Origin: JAHTBL01 sp038532735 | GTDB lineage: Bacteria; Pseudomonadota; Alphaproteobacteria; Rhodobacterales; Rhodobacteraceae | Assembly (NCBI GenBank): GCA_038532735.1 | Contig: JBCBAC010000007.1 | Span: 60,347-124,346 of the forward strand | Length of the DNA: 64,000 nt | Direction of reading: 5' to 3' | In this document: positions 32,440 through 41,120 of the stretch, piece after piece | Numbering within the stretch: position 1 is the first letter of the stretch | How the letters are laid out: the number at the start of each line of letters is the position of its first letter | Notes under the pieces: generated by a model | The model's database searches: none | What the model was told of the DNA's origin: nothing | Seen by the model: the letters and a program-made list of their open reading frames with translations, nothing else | Position numbers and translations under genes: made by a program

Positions 32440-33941
32440 GCTGGCTCCAGATCGTGGGCACCGCCCAGCATTAGCCCGATTTGATCAAGCGTCAGCCCCG
32501 CGGCCGGCACAGCGTCGCTAAGCCGCCCGCCATTCAGGGCCGCAAACCGGTCGCTGATCTCCATCAGCTCATCCAGATCCTGACTGATGACGACGACCGC
32601 GCTGCCCTCCGCCGCAAGATCCAAAAGCGCTTGCCGGATCGCCGCAGCCGCGGCCGCATCAACGCCCCACGTGGGTTGATTGACGATCAGCACGTCCGGG
32701 CGCTGCAGCACCTCGCGCCCAATCACGAATTTCTGCAAATTGCCCCCAGAGAGGGACCGCGCGACCGAGTTCACCCCCGGCGTCCGCACGTCAAACTGGT
32801 TAACGACCCGCTCCGCAAAAGCGCGGGTCTTCGCCCAGTTCAGAAAGCCATTATTGGCCAGTTCCTCGCGCACATGACCGGTCAAAAGCGCATTCTCGAC
32901 CAGCGTCATGTCAGGTGCTGCGGCGTGACCCAAACGCTCCTCTGGACCACTGAGAATACCAATCCGGCGGCGTGCGGTTGGTCCGAGTTTACTGATCGGC
33001 TGACCGTTGAGAAACACACCATCACGAGTGCCGCGTTCACCCGACAGCGCGGCAAGCAACTCGTCCTGACCATTGCCCGCAACACCGCCGATCCCAAGGA
33101 TTTCACCGCGCCGCACCGCGAAGCTGATCTCGCGCAGGGGCGTGCCAAACTGCGTGGCTGGCGGCAGCGACAAACCGGACACTTCCAGCGCGACGCCCCC
33201 CAGATCGGCCCCTGCCGCTTTGGTCTGTTGCAAGACCTTGCCCACCATCATCTCAGCCAGCTCCCGCGCCGTTTTCTCACGCGGATCACAGGTCGCCACG
33301 ACCTTCCCGCGCCGCAGGATTGTGGCGCTGTCGCAAAGCGCGCGAATTTCCTCGAGCTTGTGGGAAATATAAAGAATTGCGGTGCCTTCGTCTTTCAGCT
33401 TGCGCAAAGTGGCGAAGAGAATATCGACCTCTTGCGGCGTCAGAACGCTCGTCGGCTCGTCCATGATCAGCAGCTTGGGGTCTTGCAAAAGACACCGAAT
33501 GATTTCGACCCGCTGACGCTCACCGGCGCTCAGATGCCCCACCAGACGGGCCGGATCAAGCGGCAGGCCATACGCCTCACTCACCTCGGTGATCCGCCGT
33601 GCGAGGTCACGCATCGCGGGCGGGTCTTCCATCCCAAGCGCGATGTTTTCAGCCACATTCAATGCCTCAAACAGGCTGAAATGCTGAAACACCATCGCCA
33701 CGCCAGAGGCACGCGCCGCTCTCGGTTCGGGCGGCGCAAACGGCGCGCCACTCAGCGTCATGGACCCGCTATCAGGGCGCACGAGGCCGTAAATCATTTT
33801 GACTAGGGTAGACTTGCCCGCACCGTTCTCCCCAAGCAGGGCGTGGACCTCTCCACGTGCAATCGCGAAGGACACATCGTCATTGGCGACAACGCCCGGA
33901 TAGGCCTTGCTCAGCCCATCGACTGTCAAAAGCACACTCAA
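32436..33941 (-). CDS. ABC transporter ATPase with two nucleotide-binding halves, BMP/nucleoside type
   Basis: A 501-residue double ATPase. The first half has Walker A GENGAGKSTLVKMIYGL, signature LSAGERQRVEIIRCLL and Walker B LLIMDEPTSVLTPQ. The second half has a degenerate P-loop (GVAGNGQDELLAAL) with LSGGNLQKFVIGREVLQRPDVLIVNQPTWGVD, as in RbsA/YufO proteins. It is the first gene of the operon. The 298-base gap upstream is shared with the divergent DUF4399 gene. Confidence 0.94.
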   Translation of the reverse strand: MSVLLTVDGLSKAYPGVVANDDVSFAIARGEVHALLGENGAGKSTLVKMIYGLVRPDSGSMTLSGAPFAPPEPRAARASGVAMVFQHFSLFEALNVAENIALGMEDPPAMRDLARRITEVSEAYGLPLDPARLVGHLSAGERQRVEIIRCLLQDPKLLIMDEPTSVLTPQEVDILFATLRKLKDEGTAILYISHKLEEIRALCDSATILRRGKVVATCDPREKTARELAEMMVGKVLQQTKAAGADLGGVALEVSGLSLPPATQFGTPLREISFAVRRGEILGIGGVAGNGQDELLAALSGERGTRDGVFLNGQPISKLGPTARRRIGILSGPEERLGHAAAPDMTLVENALLTGHVREELANNGFLNWAKTRAFAERVVNQFDVRTPGVNSVARSLSGGNLQKFVIGREVLQRPDVLIVNQPTWGVDAAAAAAIRQALLDLAAEGSAVVVISQDLDELMEISDRFAALNGGRLSDAVPAAGLTLDQIGLMLGGAHDLEPA

Positions 33942-34239
33942 ATGAAAGGTCCCGACATCACTATCCCCAAAATCGCCTCAGCCAGCCTATGCCAAGCGCA
34001 AATGCCCGGCAATGGTATGTCACTCAATTGCACGCTCCGGCTGTAAAGCACGGCCGCGCACGCATTTTTATTAGACACAGCTGCGGTAGGGAGGGTCTGA
34101 CCTGAGCGCTACAACATGAGACCGAGCATAGGATTTGCCTGTCTAAGAACGCGTTGAAAAAGGTTCGGCTGTCACCACGCGTATCGACTTAGCCAAGGTT
34201 TCCGCTAGGTTAACTTCAATAATAAGGGAGGAAAACATC

Positions 34240-34683
34240 ATGAAACATTTGCTGACCGGCCTGATCACTGCTGTCGCGTTCACAGGCGCTGCTTTTGCGC
34301 AAGACACGCCTGCACCCGAAAACGCAGAGCTCTACTTCATCGGGCTTGAGGATGGTGCAGAGGTCACGGCCCCTGTCACCGTTCAATTCGGATTGCGCGG
34401 CATGGGCGTCGCCCCCGCTGGTGTCGAGAAAGAGATGACGGGTCATCACCACCTCTTCGTGAATCGCCCGCCCCTTGGTGAAGGCGAGTTCGGCGCCGAA
34501 GAGTTCGAGCTGGGCATCCCGTCTGATGAGAACCACATCCATTTCGGCGGCGGTCAGACCGAGACCACGTTGGACCTACCCGCCGGGGAACACACGTTGC
34601 AGCTCGTGTTGGGCGATCACGGCCATGTTCCGCATAACCCGCCTGTCACGTCGGATGTGATTACCATCACGGTTTCTGAGTAA
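34240..34683 (+). CDS. DUF4399 periplasmic protein, histidine-rich
   Basis: A 147-residue protein with signal peptide MKHLLTGLITAVAFTGAAFA. The mature part has the DUF4399 pattern: YFIGLEDGAEVTAPVTVQFGLRGMGVAPAG, then GHHHLFVNRPPL, ENHIHFGGGQTET and LGDHGHVPHNPPVTSD. The clustered histidines suggest a metal-binding beta-sandwich; this is inference. GGGAGG lies upstream of ATG 34240. It is divergent from the BMP transporter operon. Confidence 0.83.
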   Translation: MKHLLTGLITAVAFTGAAFAQDTPAPENAELYFIGLEDGAEVTAPVTVQFGLRGMGVAPAGVEKEMTGHHHLFVNRPPLGEGEFGAEEFELGIPSDENHIHFGGGQTETTLDLPAGEHTLQLVLGDHGHVPHNPPVTSDVITITVSE

Positions 34684-34721
34684 TCTCCGTGCCCCTCATA
34701 AAGACATAAGCGAGGTGCAAC

Positions 34722-34743
34722 AGGCCGACCGTCAGGTCGGCCT
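34722..34743. terminator. Hairpin between convergent DUF4399 and SDR genes
   Basis: AGGCCGACC (34722-34730) pairs perfectly with GGTCGGCCT (34735-34743) around a 4-base loop. Position between convergent stops suggests termination, but neither side has a T-run. Confidence 0.5.
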
Positions 34744-34774
34744 CACCGCGACCGCGCAGCGGGCGCAATCCCTG

Positions 34775-35515
34775 CTAGACGTGCTGTCCGGCATTCACTT
34801 CAATCTCGGTGCCAGTGACATAGCTCGATTGGTCCGAGCACAGGAAATAAATCACATCCGCCACTTCGGACGGCTGGCCCAACCGGCGCAGCGGGAGGTT
34901 TTCCACGATCTTCTCTGTCCCCGGGCTAAGGATGGAGGTTTCGACCTCCCCCGGCGCAATCGCATTCACGCGCACGCCCAGCGGCCCGAAATCATGTGCC
35001 ATCTCACGGGTCAGCGCCGCCAGCGCCGCTTTCGACGTCGAATAGGCCGCCCCCGCGAAAGGGTGCACCCGCGCTCCCGCGATGGAGGTCACATTAACCA
35101 CAGCACCTTTCGCGGCTGACAGTTCTTCCTTCAACCCTCTCGCCAGAACGACAGAGGCAAAGAAATTCACGTGAAATACTTTGCCCCACGTGCGTAAATC
35201 GGTGTCGAGCGTGTTGAGCCGTCCGCCCTCCTCATCCTTCGGAGAGATGCCCGCGTTGTTGACCAAAGCATCCAGACGCCCGTCGATTTTCGACTTCACG
35301 ACCTCGATGGCCTCGATCGTATTATGCGGATCGGCCAGATCGACCTGAATGTGGTTCTCTTCCCCGCCGGGCCACGGACAGCGTGGATCAAACGCCTGAC
35401 GCGAGCAGGTCAGCACCCGCCAGCCCGCCGCTGAAAACCGCTTTACCGTCGCGTGCCCGATGCCGCGGGACGCGCCCGTCAGCAGCATTGTTTTGACGCC
35501 GTCTGAATCACTCAT
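34775..35515 (-). CDS. Short-chain dehydrogenase/reductase
   Basis: A 246-residue classical SDR: cofactor motif LLTGASRGIGHATV, NNAG (LVNNAGIS), the catalytic serine in NVTSIAG and Tyr-Lys in AAYSTSKAALAAL, and C-terminal YVTGTEIEVNAGQHV. It probably uses NAD(P)H; the substrate is unknown (3-oxoacyl-ACP-reductase-like proteins are closest by look). It is convergent with the DUF4399 gene and divergent from argB. Confidence 0.9.
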   Translation of the reverse strand: MSDSDGVKTMLLTGASRGIGHATVKRFSAAGWRVLTCSRQAFDPRCPWPGGEENHIQVDLADPHNTIEAIEVVKSKIDGRLDALVNNAGISPKDEEGGRLNTLDTDLRTWGKVFHVNFFASVVLARGLKEELSAAKGAVVNVTSIAGARVHPFAGAAYSTSKAALAALTREMAHDFGPLGVRVNAIAPGEVETSILSPGTEKIVENLPLRRLGQPSEVADVIYFLCSDQSSYVTGTEIEVNAGQHV

Positions 35516-35622
35516 CCTGCACGCTCCTTTTCGCCTGCGACTCTATCAGCCGCAGCGCAACACGCAACGCACCCCTTGGCACATGCGCATGAACCGACTA
35601 ACGATGCGCTCAAGAGGTCAGC

Positions 35623-36486
35623 ATGAGACAACAGACTGCTATGAAAAGCGACTGGATCGCCACCGCCCGCACGCTCAGCCAGGCGCTGCCTTACCTGCAG
35701 CGCTACGATGGCGCGATTGTCGTAATCAAGCTGGGTGGCCATGCGATGGGCAGTGACGAAGCGATGGACAGCTTTGCGCGCGATGTGGTGCTCATGCAGC
35801 AGGTCGGCGTGAACCCTGTGATCGTGCATGGCGGCGGCCCGATGATCAACGAGATGCTGGAAAAGCTGGAGATCCCGTCCGAGTTTGTGAACGGAAAGCG
35901 CGTCACCGATGACGCCACCATCGAGGTAGTCGAGATGGTGCTCTCCGGCCGCGTCAACAAACGGATCGTGCAGGCCATCAATGCCCAGGGGGGCCGTGCG
36001 GTTGGTCTATCCGGCAAGGACGCCAATCTGATCACCTGCGATCCGGTCGATCCGGCACTCGGGCTTGTTGGCGCCCCGAACGACATTGATCCAAGCGTGC
36101 TGCAATCGATGTTCCGCGATGACATGATCCCGGTGATCGCGCCCCTTGGCGCCGGGCGTCAGGGGGAGACGTTCAACATAAATGGTGACACGGTCGCAGG
36201 AGCTATCGCGGCGGCGCTCAAAGCCGACCGGCTTTTGCTGCTCACAGATGTGGCGGGCGTGAAAGATGCGGATGGTCATGTGGTCACGGAAATGACACCG
36301 CAGCAGATTGAGGCCATGACGGATGACGGCATCATCGCCGGCGGCATGATCCCCAAAACCGAGACCGCGCTAGAGGCCATACGCGGCGGTGTGCGCGCTG
36401 TAGTGATCCTCGACGGTCGCGCCCCCAATGCCTGCCTGCTAGAGCTTTTCACCGATCACGGCGCAGGCTCCCTGATCCGCGCGTGA
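35623..36486 (+). CDS. argB: Acetylglutamate kinase
   Basis: A 287-residue amino-acid kinase that phosphorylates N-acetylglutamate, the second step of arginine synthesis. Key parts: IVVIKLGGHAMGSDEAMDSFARDVVLM, VIVHGGGPMINEMLEKL, EMVLSGRVNKRIV, FNINGDTVAGAIAAALKADRLLLLTDVAGV and GGMIPKTETALEAIRGGV. The N-terminal helix is of the hexameric, arginine-inhibited type. ATG 35623 has GAGGT just upstream; ATG 35641 is the alternative. Two more genes follow with overlapping starts. Confidence 0.97.
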   Translation: MRQQTAMKSDWIATARTLSQALPYLQRYDGAIVVIKLGGHAMGSDEAMDSFARDVVLMQQVGVNPVIVHGGGPMINEMLEKLEIPSEFVNGKRVTDDATIEVVEMVLSGRVNKRIVQAINAQGGRAVGLSGKDANLITCDPVDPALGLVGAPNDIDPSVLQSMFRDDMIPVIAPLGAGRQGETFNINGDTVAGAIAAALKADRLLLLTDVAGVKDADGHVVTEMTPQQIEAMTDDGIIAGGMIPKTETALEAIRGGVRAVVILDGRAPNACLLELFTDHGAGSLIRA

Positions 36487-37115
36487 GCAGGTTGGAGGCC
36501 GAGGCAAACGCGCGCGGCCTGACCATCGCAGGCGGCTTTTACCCCGAACCAGATGACGATCTACCAAAGGGCACGCAGACACTGCTTTTGCTAGCACCCG
36601 ATGGCGCGCGGTTATGGGACATCTTCACCGCTTCGCCTTTCCACAGCGATGGCGCACCTGACCCCATCGACCGCTGGTCGCGCCATGTCATTGGCCGTTG
36701 GGCCTGCGATCTGGGGGGGAAGGCATTGTTTCCCTTCGGCGGACCACCTTACCGGCCTTTCTACAGCTGGGCGCTGCGCAGCGGGCGGACTTTTGCCTCT
36801 CCCGTCGGGTTTCTTGTGCATGCCGATCAGGGCCTCATGATATCGTTCCGTGGCGCACTCGCGTTGAAAGAGCGCGTTGCACTGCCGCCCTCCGTCCGAA
36901 AACCCTGCGCCACCTGCCCCGCTCCCTGTCTCTCCGCCTGTCCGGTCGATGCACTGACGGCTGACGGCTACGACGTCGACCGTTGCAAGTCCTACCTCAC
37001 CGACAGCCCACCCTGCTTTGACCAAGGCTGCGCCGTCCGCCGCGCCTGCCCAATCAGCCAATCCTTTGACCGCCCCGCCGTCCAATCAGCCTTCCACATG
37101 AAAGCATTTCTATGA
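36483..37115 (+). CDS. 4Fe-4S ferredoxin-like protein downstream of argB
   Basis: A 210-residue protein. The C-terminal part holds two cysteine groups: CATCPAPCLSACPVDAL (about residues 142-158) and C...SPPCFDQGCAVRRACPI (about 168-195), fit for one or two 4Fe-4S clusters. The N-terminal 130 residues are hydrophobic/tryptophan-rich and not recognised. The layout recalls the C-terminal half of QueG/RdhA-like proteins without the corrinoid part. The GTG overlaps the argB stop (GTGA) and the 3' end overlaps sixA. The electron-transfer partner is unknown. Confidence 0.72.
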   Translation: MSRLEAEANARGLTIAGGFYPEPDDDLPKGTQTLLLLAPDGARLWDIFTASPFHSDGAPDPIDRWSRHVIGRWACDLGGKALFPFGGPPYRPFYSWALRSGRTFASPVGFLVHADQGLMISFRGALALKERVALPPSVRKPCATCPAPCLSACPVDALTADGYDVDRCKSYLTDSPPCFDQGCAVRRACPISQSFDRPAVQSAFHMKAFL

Positions 37116-37606
37116 CCAAGACCCTGATCCTGACGCGCCACGCCAAATCCGACTGGGACGATCCGCTGATGACGGATTTCGAGCGCCCGCTGAACAAGCG
37201 CGGCCGCGCTGCGGCCCCTTTGATCGGCTATTGGATCACGGCCCAAGGCCTCGCACCCGATCTCACGCTGTGCTCCAGCGCGAACCGCACAGCCGAAACC
37301 TGGGCGCTGACGGGCCTCGAGGCGGATATCCGTTTCGAGAAACGCCTCTATCACGCGACAGCGGACATGATGCTCAGCGTTCTGCAAGAAGCGGCAGGCG
37401 ATACCGTCATGATGATCGGGCACAATCCCGGTATTGCCGATTTCGCGGAACGTCTGGTAACGACACCGCCATCCCACCCGGATTTCTGGCGCTATCCAAC
37501 CGCCGCCACGATGATTGCCTCGCTGGATATCCCAGACTGGACCCAAGCGCGGTTTGGCCAAGCAACTACCAAAGCCTTCACCGTCCCACGTGACTTGAAA
37601 GCCTGA
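37112..37606 (+). CDS. SixA-type histidine phosphatase
   Basis: A 164-residue phosphoglycerate-mutase-like phosphatase: LILTRHAKSDWDDP holds the nucleophilic histidine at residue 10, and MMIGHNPGIADFAERL the second histidine. SixA in E. coli removes phosphate from histidine-phosphotransfer domains; related short proteins in alphaproteobacteria are uncharacterised. It overlaps the preceding gene by 4 bases (ATGA). Confidence 0.85.
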   Translation: MTKTLILTRHAKSDWDDPLMTDFERPLNKRGRAAAPLIGYWITAQGLAPDLTLCSSANRTAETWALTGLEADIRFEKRLYHATADMMLSVLQEAAGDTVMMIGHNPGIADFAERLVTTPPSHPDFWRYPTAATMIASLDIPDWTQARFGQATTKAFTVPRDLKA

Positions 37607-37665
37607 TCTTCTTTTGTGCAAAAATACTTCGGAGTTTGAGGCAGAGCCTCAATAAAAAATGGAAT

Positions 37666-37687
37666 GCGCCCCCGCAGGGGCGCTCCT
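37666..37687. terminator. Bidirectional terminator between sixA and aapP
   Basis: GCGCCCC (37666-37672) and GGGGCGC (37677-37683) with a 4-base loop. On the plus strand TCCTTTT follows; on the minus strand ATTCCATTTTTT. A second dyad, TGAGGC/GCCTCA at 37637-37651, lies just before it. Confidence 0.72.
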
Positions 37688-37697
37688 TTTACTTCCG

Positions 37698-38465
37698 TCA
37701 GTGACCCAGAATTTGGCTGAGGAACAGCTTCGTCCGATCCGATTGCGGGTTGTTGAAGAACTCTTCGGGTTCGTTCTGCTCCACGATCTGGCCCGCATCC
37801 ATGAAGATCACGCGGTTGGCAACCTGACGGGCAAAGCCCATCTCGTGGGTCACGCAGAGCATGGTCATGCCCTCTTCCGCAAGCTCGATCATGGTATCCA
37901 GAACTTCCTTGATCATCTCCGGGTCGAGCGCCGATGTCGGCTCGTCAAAGAGCATGATCCGCGGACGCATGCAGAGCGAACGCGCAATCGCCACACGCTG
38001 CTGCTGACCGCCGGACAATTGTCCGGGATACTTGTTCGCCTGATCCGGGATTTTCACCTTCTCAAGGAAGTGCATCGCGGTTTCTTCGGCTTCTTTCTTG
38101 GGTGTCTTGCGTACCCAGATCGGGGCCAGCGTGCAGTTCTCAAGGATCGTCAGATGCGGGAAGAGATTGAAGTGCTGAAAGCACATGCCGACCTCGGACC
38201 GAATCGTGTCGATGTTCTTCAGATCCGACGACAGCAAAGTGCCGTCTACCGTGATGGAGCCTTGCTGATGCTCCTCCAGCGCGTTGATGCAGCGGATCAG
38301 CGTCGATTTACCAGATCCCGACGGCCCACAAATCACAATCCGCTCGCCGCGATAGACCGTCAGGTCGATGTCGCGCAGCACGTGGAAGGTGCCGTACCAC
38401 TTGTTCATTCCGCGAATGTCGATTGCGACCTCGTCAGAGACTTGCATTGCAGCTGTTTCAGTCAT
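37698..38465 (-). CDS. aapP: Amino-acid ABC transporter ATPase (AapP/BztD)
   Basis: A 255-residue polar-amino-acid ATPase: Walker A ICGPSGSGKSTLIRCINALE, signature QLSGGQQQRVAIARSLCM, Walker B IMLFDEPTSALDPEM, switch CVTHEMGFARQVANRV. It energises the AapQ/AapM pore. It is the last gene of the four-gene operon aapJ-aapQ-aapM-aapP. In Rhodobacter capsulatus the same set is called bztABCD and takes up glutamate, glutamine, aspartate and asparagine. Confidence 0.96.
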   Translation of the reverse strand: MTETAAMQVSDEVAIDIRGMNKWYGTFHVLRDIDLTVYRGERIVICGPSGSGKSTLIRCINALEEHQQGSITVDGTLLSSDLKNIDTIRSEVGMCFQHFNLFPHLTILENCTLAPIWVRKTPKKEAEETAMHFLEKVKIPDQANKYPGQLSGGQQQRVAIARSLCMRPRIMLFDEPTSALDPEMIKEVLDTMIELAEEGMTMLCVTHEMGFARQVANRVIFMDAGQIVEQNEPEEFFNNPQSDRTKLFLSQILGH

Positions 38466-38480
38466 GTTGTCAGCCCTTCC

Positions 38481-39776
38481 TTAGCGGTGGCCGGTCTGAA
38501 GCTTACGCTCCAACCATTGTGAGTATTGCGAGATGCCGTAGCAGACGACGAAAAACAGGACGGACGCGAAGGCCCACAGTTCCCAATAGACGCCCGCCCA
38601 GTCGGTCGAGGACAGGATCGGTCCGCGGATCATGCCGACCAGGTCGAACATCGAGATGACCGACACGAGGGTGGTGTCCTTGAAGAGACCCACCGCCACG
38701 TTCACGATTCCGGGGATCGAGATTTTCAGCGCTTGCGGCATGATGATTAGGCGGGTCGCCTGCGCGTAATCCAGCCCAAGACTGTCTGCGGCTTCATACT
38801 GGCCACGCGGCAGGGCAGCCAGACCGCCCCGGATCACCTCGGCGATATAGGCCGATGAGAACATCGTGATCATGATGATTACCCGCAAGATCAGGTCCAG
38901 CGAGGTTTCCGGCGGGAAGAAGTAAGCCAGAACCACGTTCGCCACGAATAGAAGCGTGATCAACGGCACCCCGCGGATGAATTCGATGAAGACTACGCAG
39001 ATCCATTTGATGATCGGCATATGAGACTGACGGCCCAGCGCCAGCGCGATGCCGATGGGCAGCGACAGCGATACACAGACCGTGCCGAGGATCATGTTGA
39101 GCATAAAGCCCCCCATATTCCGGCTTGCGACCTCTGGCAGGGCCAGCAGGTTGGGCGCAGCGTCCACGATGAACCCTGTGACCCACCACGTGATCAGCGC
39201 CGCCGCGACGGCCCCGAAAAGACCCACGGCAAAGCTGTTCCGCTCCAGCTGTTTGAAGGCGAAGTAGCCTGCAACAAAGCCCAGCATCGCCGTGATCGGG
39301 ATCAGGATCGTGCCGCCCCAGATCAAGAAATACGCAAGGAACGGGTAGATGCCGGTGAAAACCAGCATGGCCCGCGGTAAGTTCAGGAAAAGAACCGGTG
39401 CGACCGCCACAAAGAGCAGCACAAAAGCCAATGTCGGGCGCCAGTATTCGGTGCTCGGATACTCGAACCCGAACAAGAGCTGCTGCCAGCGTTGTTCAAT
39501 GACGGCAAAGCACGCGCCGCCATTGCCTTGCGTGATTTCGCGGCATTCGCGGATGTTGTCGACACCCCAAACGCCATTGGCAATCCACGGGAAGATGCCC
39601 ATCACCAGCGAATAGATGATGTAGATCCCCAAAAGGGTCATGATCGTGTTGAACCACCCCGAGAACAGGTTCTCGCGCATCCATTTTACCGCACCGGCCT
39701 GACCGGGAGGCGGCGGCGCTGGTGGGATTTCGGTATGCCGCACGAAGGCGACGGTTTGTGCATGTGTGTCGCTCAT
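38481..39776 (-). CDS. aapM: Amino-acid ABC transporter permease (AapM/BztC)
   Basis: A 431-residue inner-membrane protein. About nine helices lie over residues 35-415, longer than common amino-acid permeases. The C-terminal third has the EAA loop region GGLAALPRGQYEAADSLGLDYAQATRLIIMPQALKISIPGIVNVAVGLFKDTTLVSVI. It begins 1 base after the end of aapQ and forms the heterodimeric pore with it. Confidence 0.95.
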   Translation of the reverse strand: MSDTHAQTVAFVRHTEIPPAPPPPGQAGAVKWMRENLFSGWFNTIMTLLGIYIIYSLVMGIFPWIANGVWGVDNIRECREITQGNGGACFAVIEQRWQQLLFGFEYPSTEYWRPTLAFVLLFVAVAPVLFLNLPRAMLVFTGIYPFLAYFLIWGGTILIPITAMLGFVAGYFAFKQLERNSFAVGLFGAVAAALITWWVTGFIVDAAPNLLALPEVASRNMGGFMLNMILGTVCVSLSLPIGIALALGRQSHMPIIKWICVVFIEFIRGVPLITLLFVANVVLAYFFPPETSLDLILRVIIMITMFSSAYIAEVIRGGLAALPRGQYEAADSLGLDYAQATRLIIMPQALKISIPGIVNVAVGLFKDTTLVSVISMFDLVGMIRGPILSSTDWAGVYWELWAFASVLFFVVCYGISQYSQWLERKLQTGHR

Positions 39777-39777
39777 C

Positions 39778-40992
39778 TCACCGCTCCTTCAGCTTGATTG
39801 AGTTGTTGTAGACATTCATCAGCGCCGAGATGGCGAGCGAGAAGGTCAGGTAGAACAGCATCAACAGAAGCACCGACTCGATGGCGCGCCCGGTCTGGTT
39901 CAGGGTGATGCCACCCAGCGTGCCGGTCAGGTCCATATAGCCCACAGCAATCGCAAGAGAGCTGTTCTTGGTGATGTTGAGATACTGCGAGATCAGCGGC
40001 GGAATAATCACCCGCAACGCCTGCGGCAGGATCACAAGGTTCATGATCCGGCCCGAGCGCAAGCCCAGCGCCGCGGCAGCCTCTGTCTGCCCTTTCGAGA
40101 TGGCGAGGATACCGGCGCGAACGTTCTCAGCGATGAAGGCGCCTGTGTAGATCGCCAGTGCAAACCAGAGCGCGATCAGCGATCCGCGGATCGTCAAACC
40201 ACCTTGGAAGTTGAAGCCACGTAGCTCCGGGTACTCCAAGCCGATCGGGCGACCCAGAACGAAGTAGGCCACCAGCGCAGGCACAAAGAAGATCGCAAGC
40301 GAGGGCAGGAACACCGGGACGACACGGCCTGTATCAAACAACACATTGCGCGCATAACGCCGCCACAGGAAAATCCCGGCGATAGAGGCCAGAAAGACCC
40401 CAACCACCAGCCAGCCGCCAGACTCAAAGACCGGTTTCGGAACATAGACGCCTCGGTTCGTGAACGCGACAGCCTCACCCACCATGCTCGCGGTTGGGTT
40501 GTCGCCGCGGAACTCGCGGGGTTGCGGGAAGACGTTCGCGGTCACCGTGAAGATGATGATGATCCAGATCAGCACGGGCACATTGCGGAACGCCTCGACA
40601 TAGAGGCTCATCAGTTTCGAGATGATCCAGTTGTTCGACAGGCGCAGCACACCAGCGATCACACCGAAGATCGTCGCCGTCACACAGGCCAGAAACGCCA
40701 CGATCAATGTGTTCAGCGCACCGACAATCGACGCACGCATATGCGTGCTTTGACTGTCATAGGGGATCGGCTGCTGGTTGATGTCATACCCGGCAGGATC
40801 GCCCAAAAATTCATACGAGATGTTCAGGCCCGCTGCCGCAAGGTTTTGCGCAAGGTTATTCCCGAGGATCGAAAAAATGACGATCAACGCGAGAAGAGCA
40901 ATGGCCTGGAACGTGTAGGAGCGATACCGGGTGTCGTTGATCAACATCGACAGGCGGAATGACTCCTTCGGAGGGTCAGTCGCAATAGTCAT
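39778..40992 (-). CDS. aapQ: Amino-acid ABC transporter permease (AapQ/BztB)
   Basis: A 404-residue permease with a large loop between helices. Its EAA region is AGILAISKGQTEAAAALGLRSGRIMNLVILPQALRVIIPPLISQYLNITKNSSLAIAVGYMDL. The N-terminal part ISYEFLGDPAGYDINQQPIPYDS is typical of AapQ/BztB. It is separated from aapJ by 128 bases that hold a strong hairpin. Confidence 0.95.
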   Translation of the reverse strand: MTIATDPPKESFRLSMLINDTRYRSYTFQAIALLALIVIFSILGNNLAQNLAAAGLNISYEFLGDPAGYDINQQPIPYDSQSTHMRASIVGALNTLIVAFLACVTATIFGVIAGVLRLSNNWIISKLMSLYVEAFRNVPVLIWIIIIFTVTANVFPQPREFRGDNPTASMVGEAVAFTNRGVYVPKPVFESGGWLVVGVFLASIAGIFLWRRYARNVLFDTGRVVPVFLPSLAIFFVPALVAYFVLGRPIGLEYPELRGFNFQGGLTIRGSLIALWFALAIYTGAFIAENVRAGILAISKGQTEAAAALGLRSGRIMNLVILPQALRVIIPPLISQYLNITKNSSLAIAVGYMDLTGTLGGITLNQTGRAIESVLLLMLFYLTFSLAISALMNVYNNSIKLKER

Positions 40993-41078
40993 TATATGTG
41001 CTTCCCTGAAGCGTCTTCGGTCTCCCTTGACGGGTTGTCCCGTTCTGTCGCCGAAGATTTTTTATAGTTGAATGGAAA

Positions 41079-41105
41079 GGGGCGCGGCGTTGTCTGCCGC
41101 GCCCC
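41079..41105 (-). other. Intercistronic hairpin between aapJ and aapQ
   Basis: GGGGCGCGGC (41079-41088) pairs perfectly with GCCGCGCCCC (41096-41105), loop 7 bases. On the minus strand only TTT follows. Such hairpins after a binding-protein gene stabilise its mRNA or stop most transcripts, giving excess binding protein over permease. Confidence 0.7.
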
Positions 41106-41120
41106 AAACCTTAGGCTCTC

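Noticed and set aside
32481..33806. 441-residue plus-strand ORF
   Set aside because: Lies fully antisense to the double ABC ATPase; composition is that of a shadow frame with no domain.
33942..34239. Regulatory element in the BMP/DUF4399 divergent gap
   Set aside because: No convincing dyad or promoter pair by eye; nothing to annotate.
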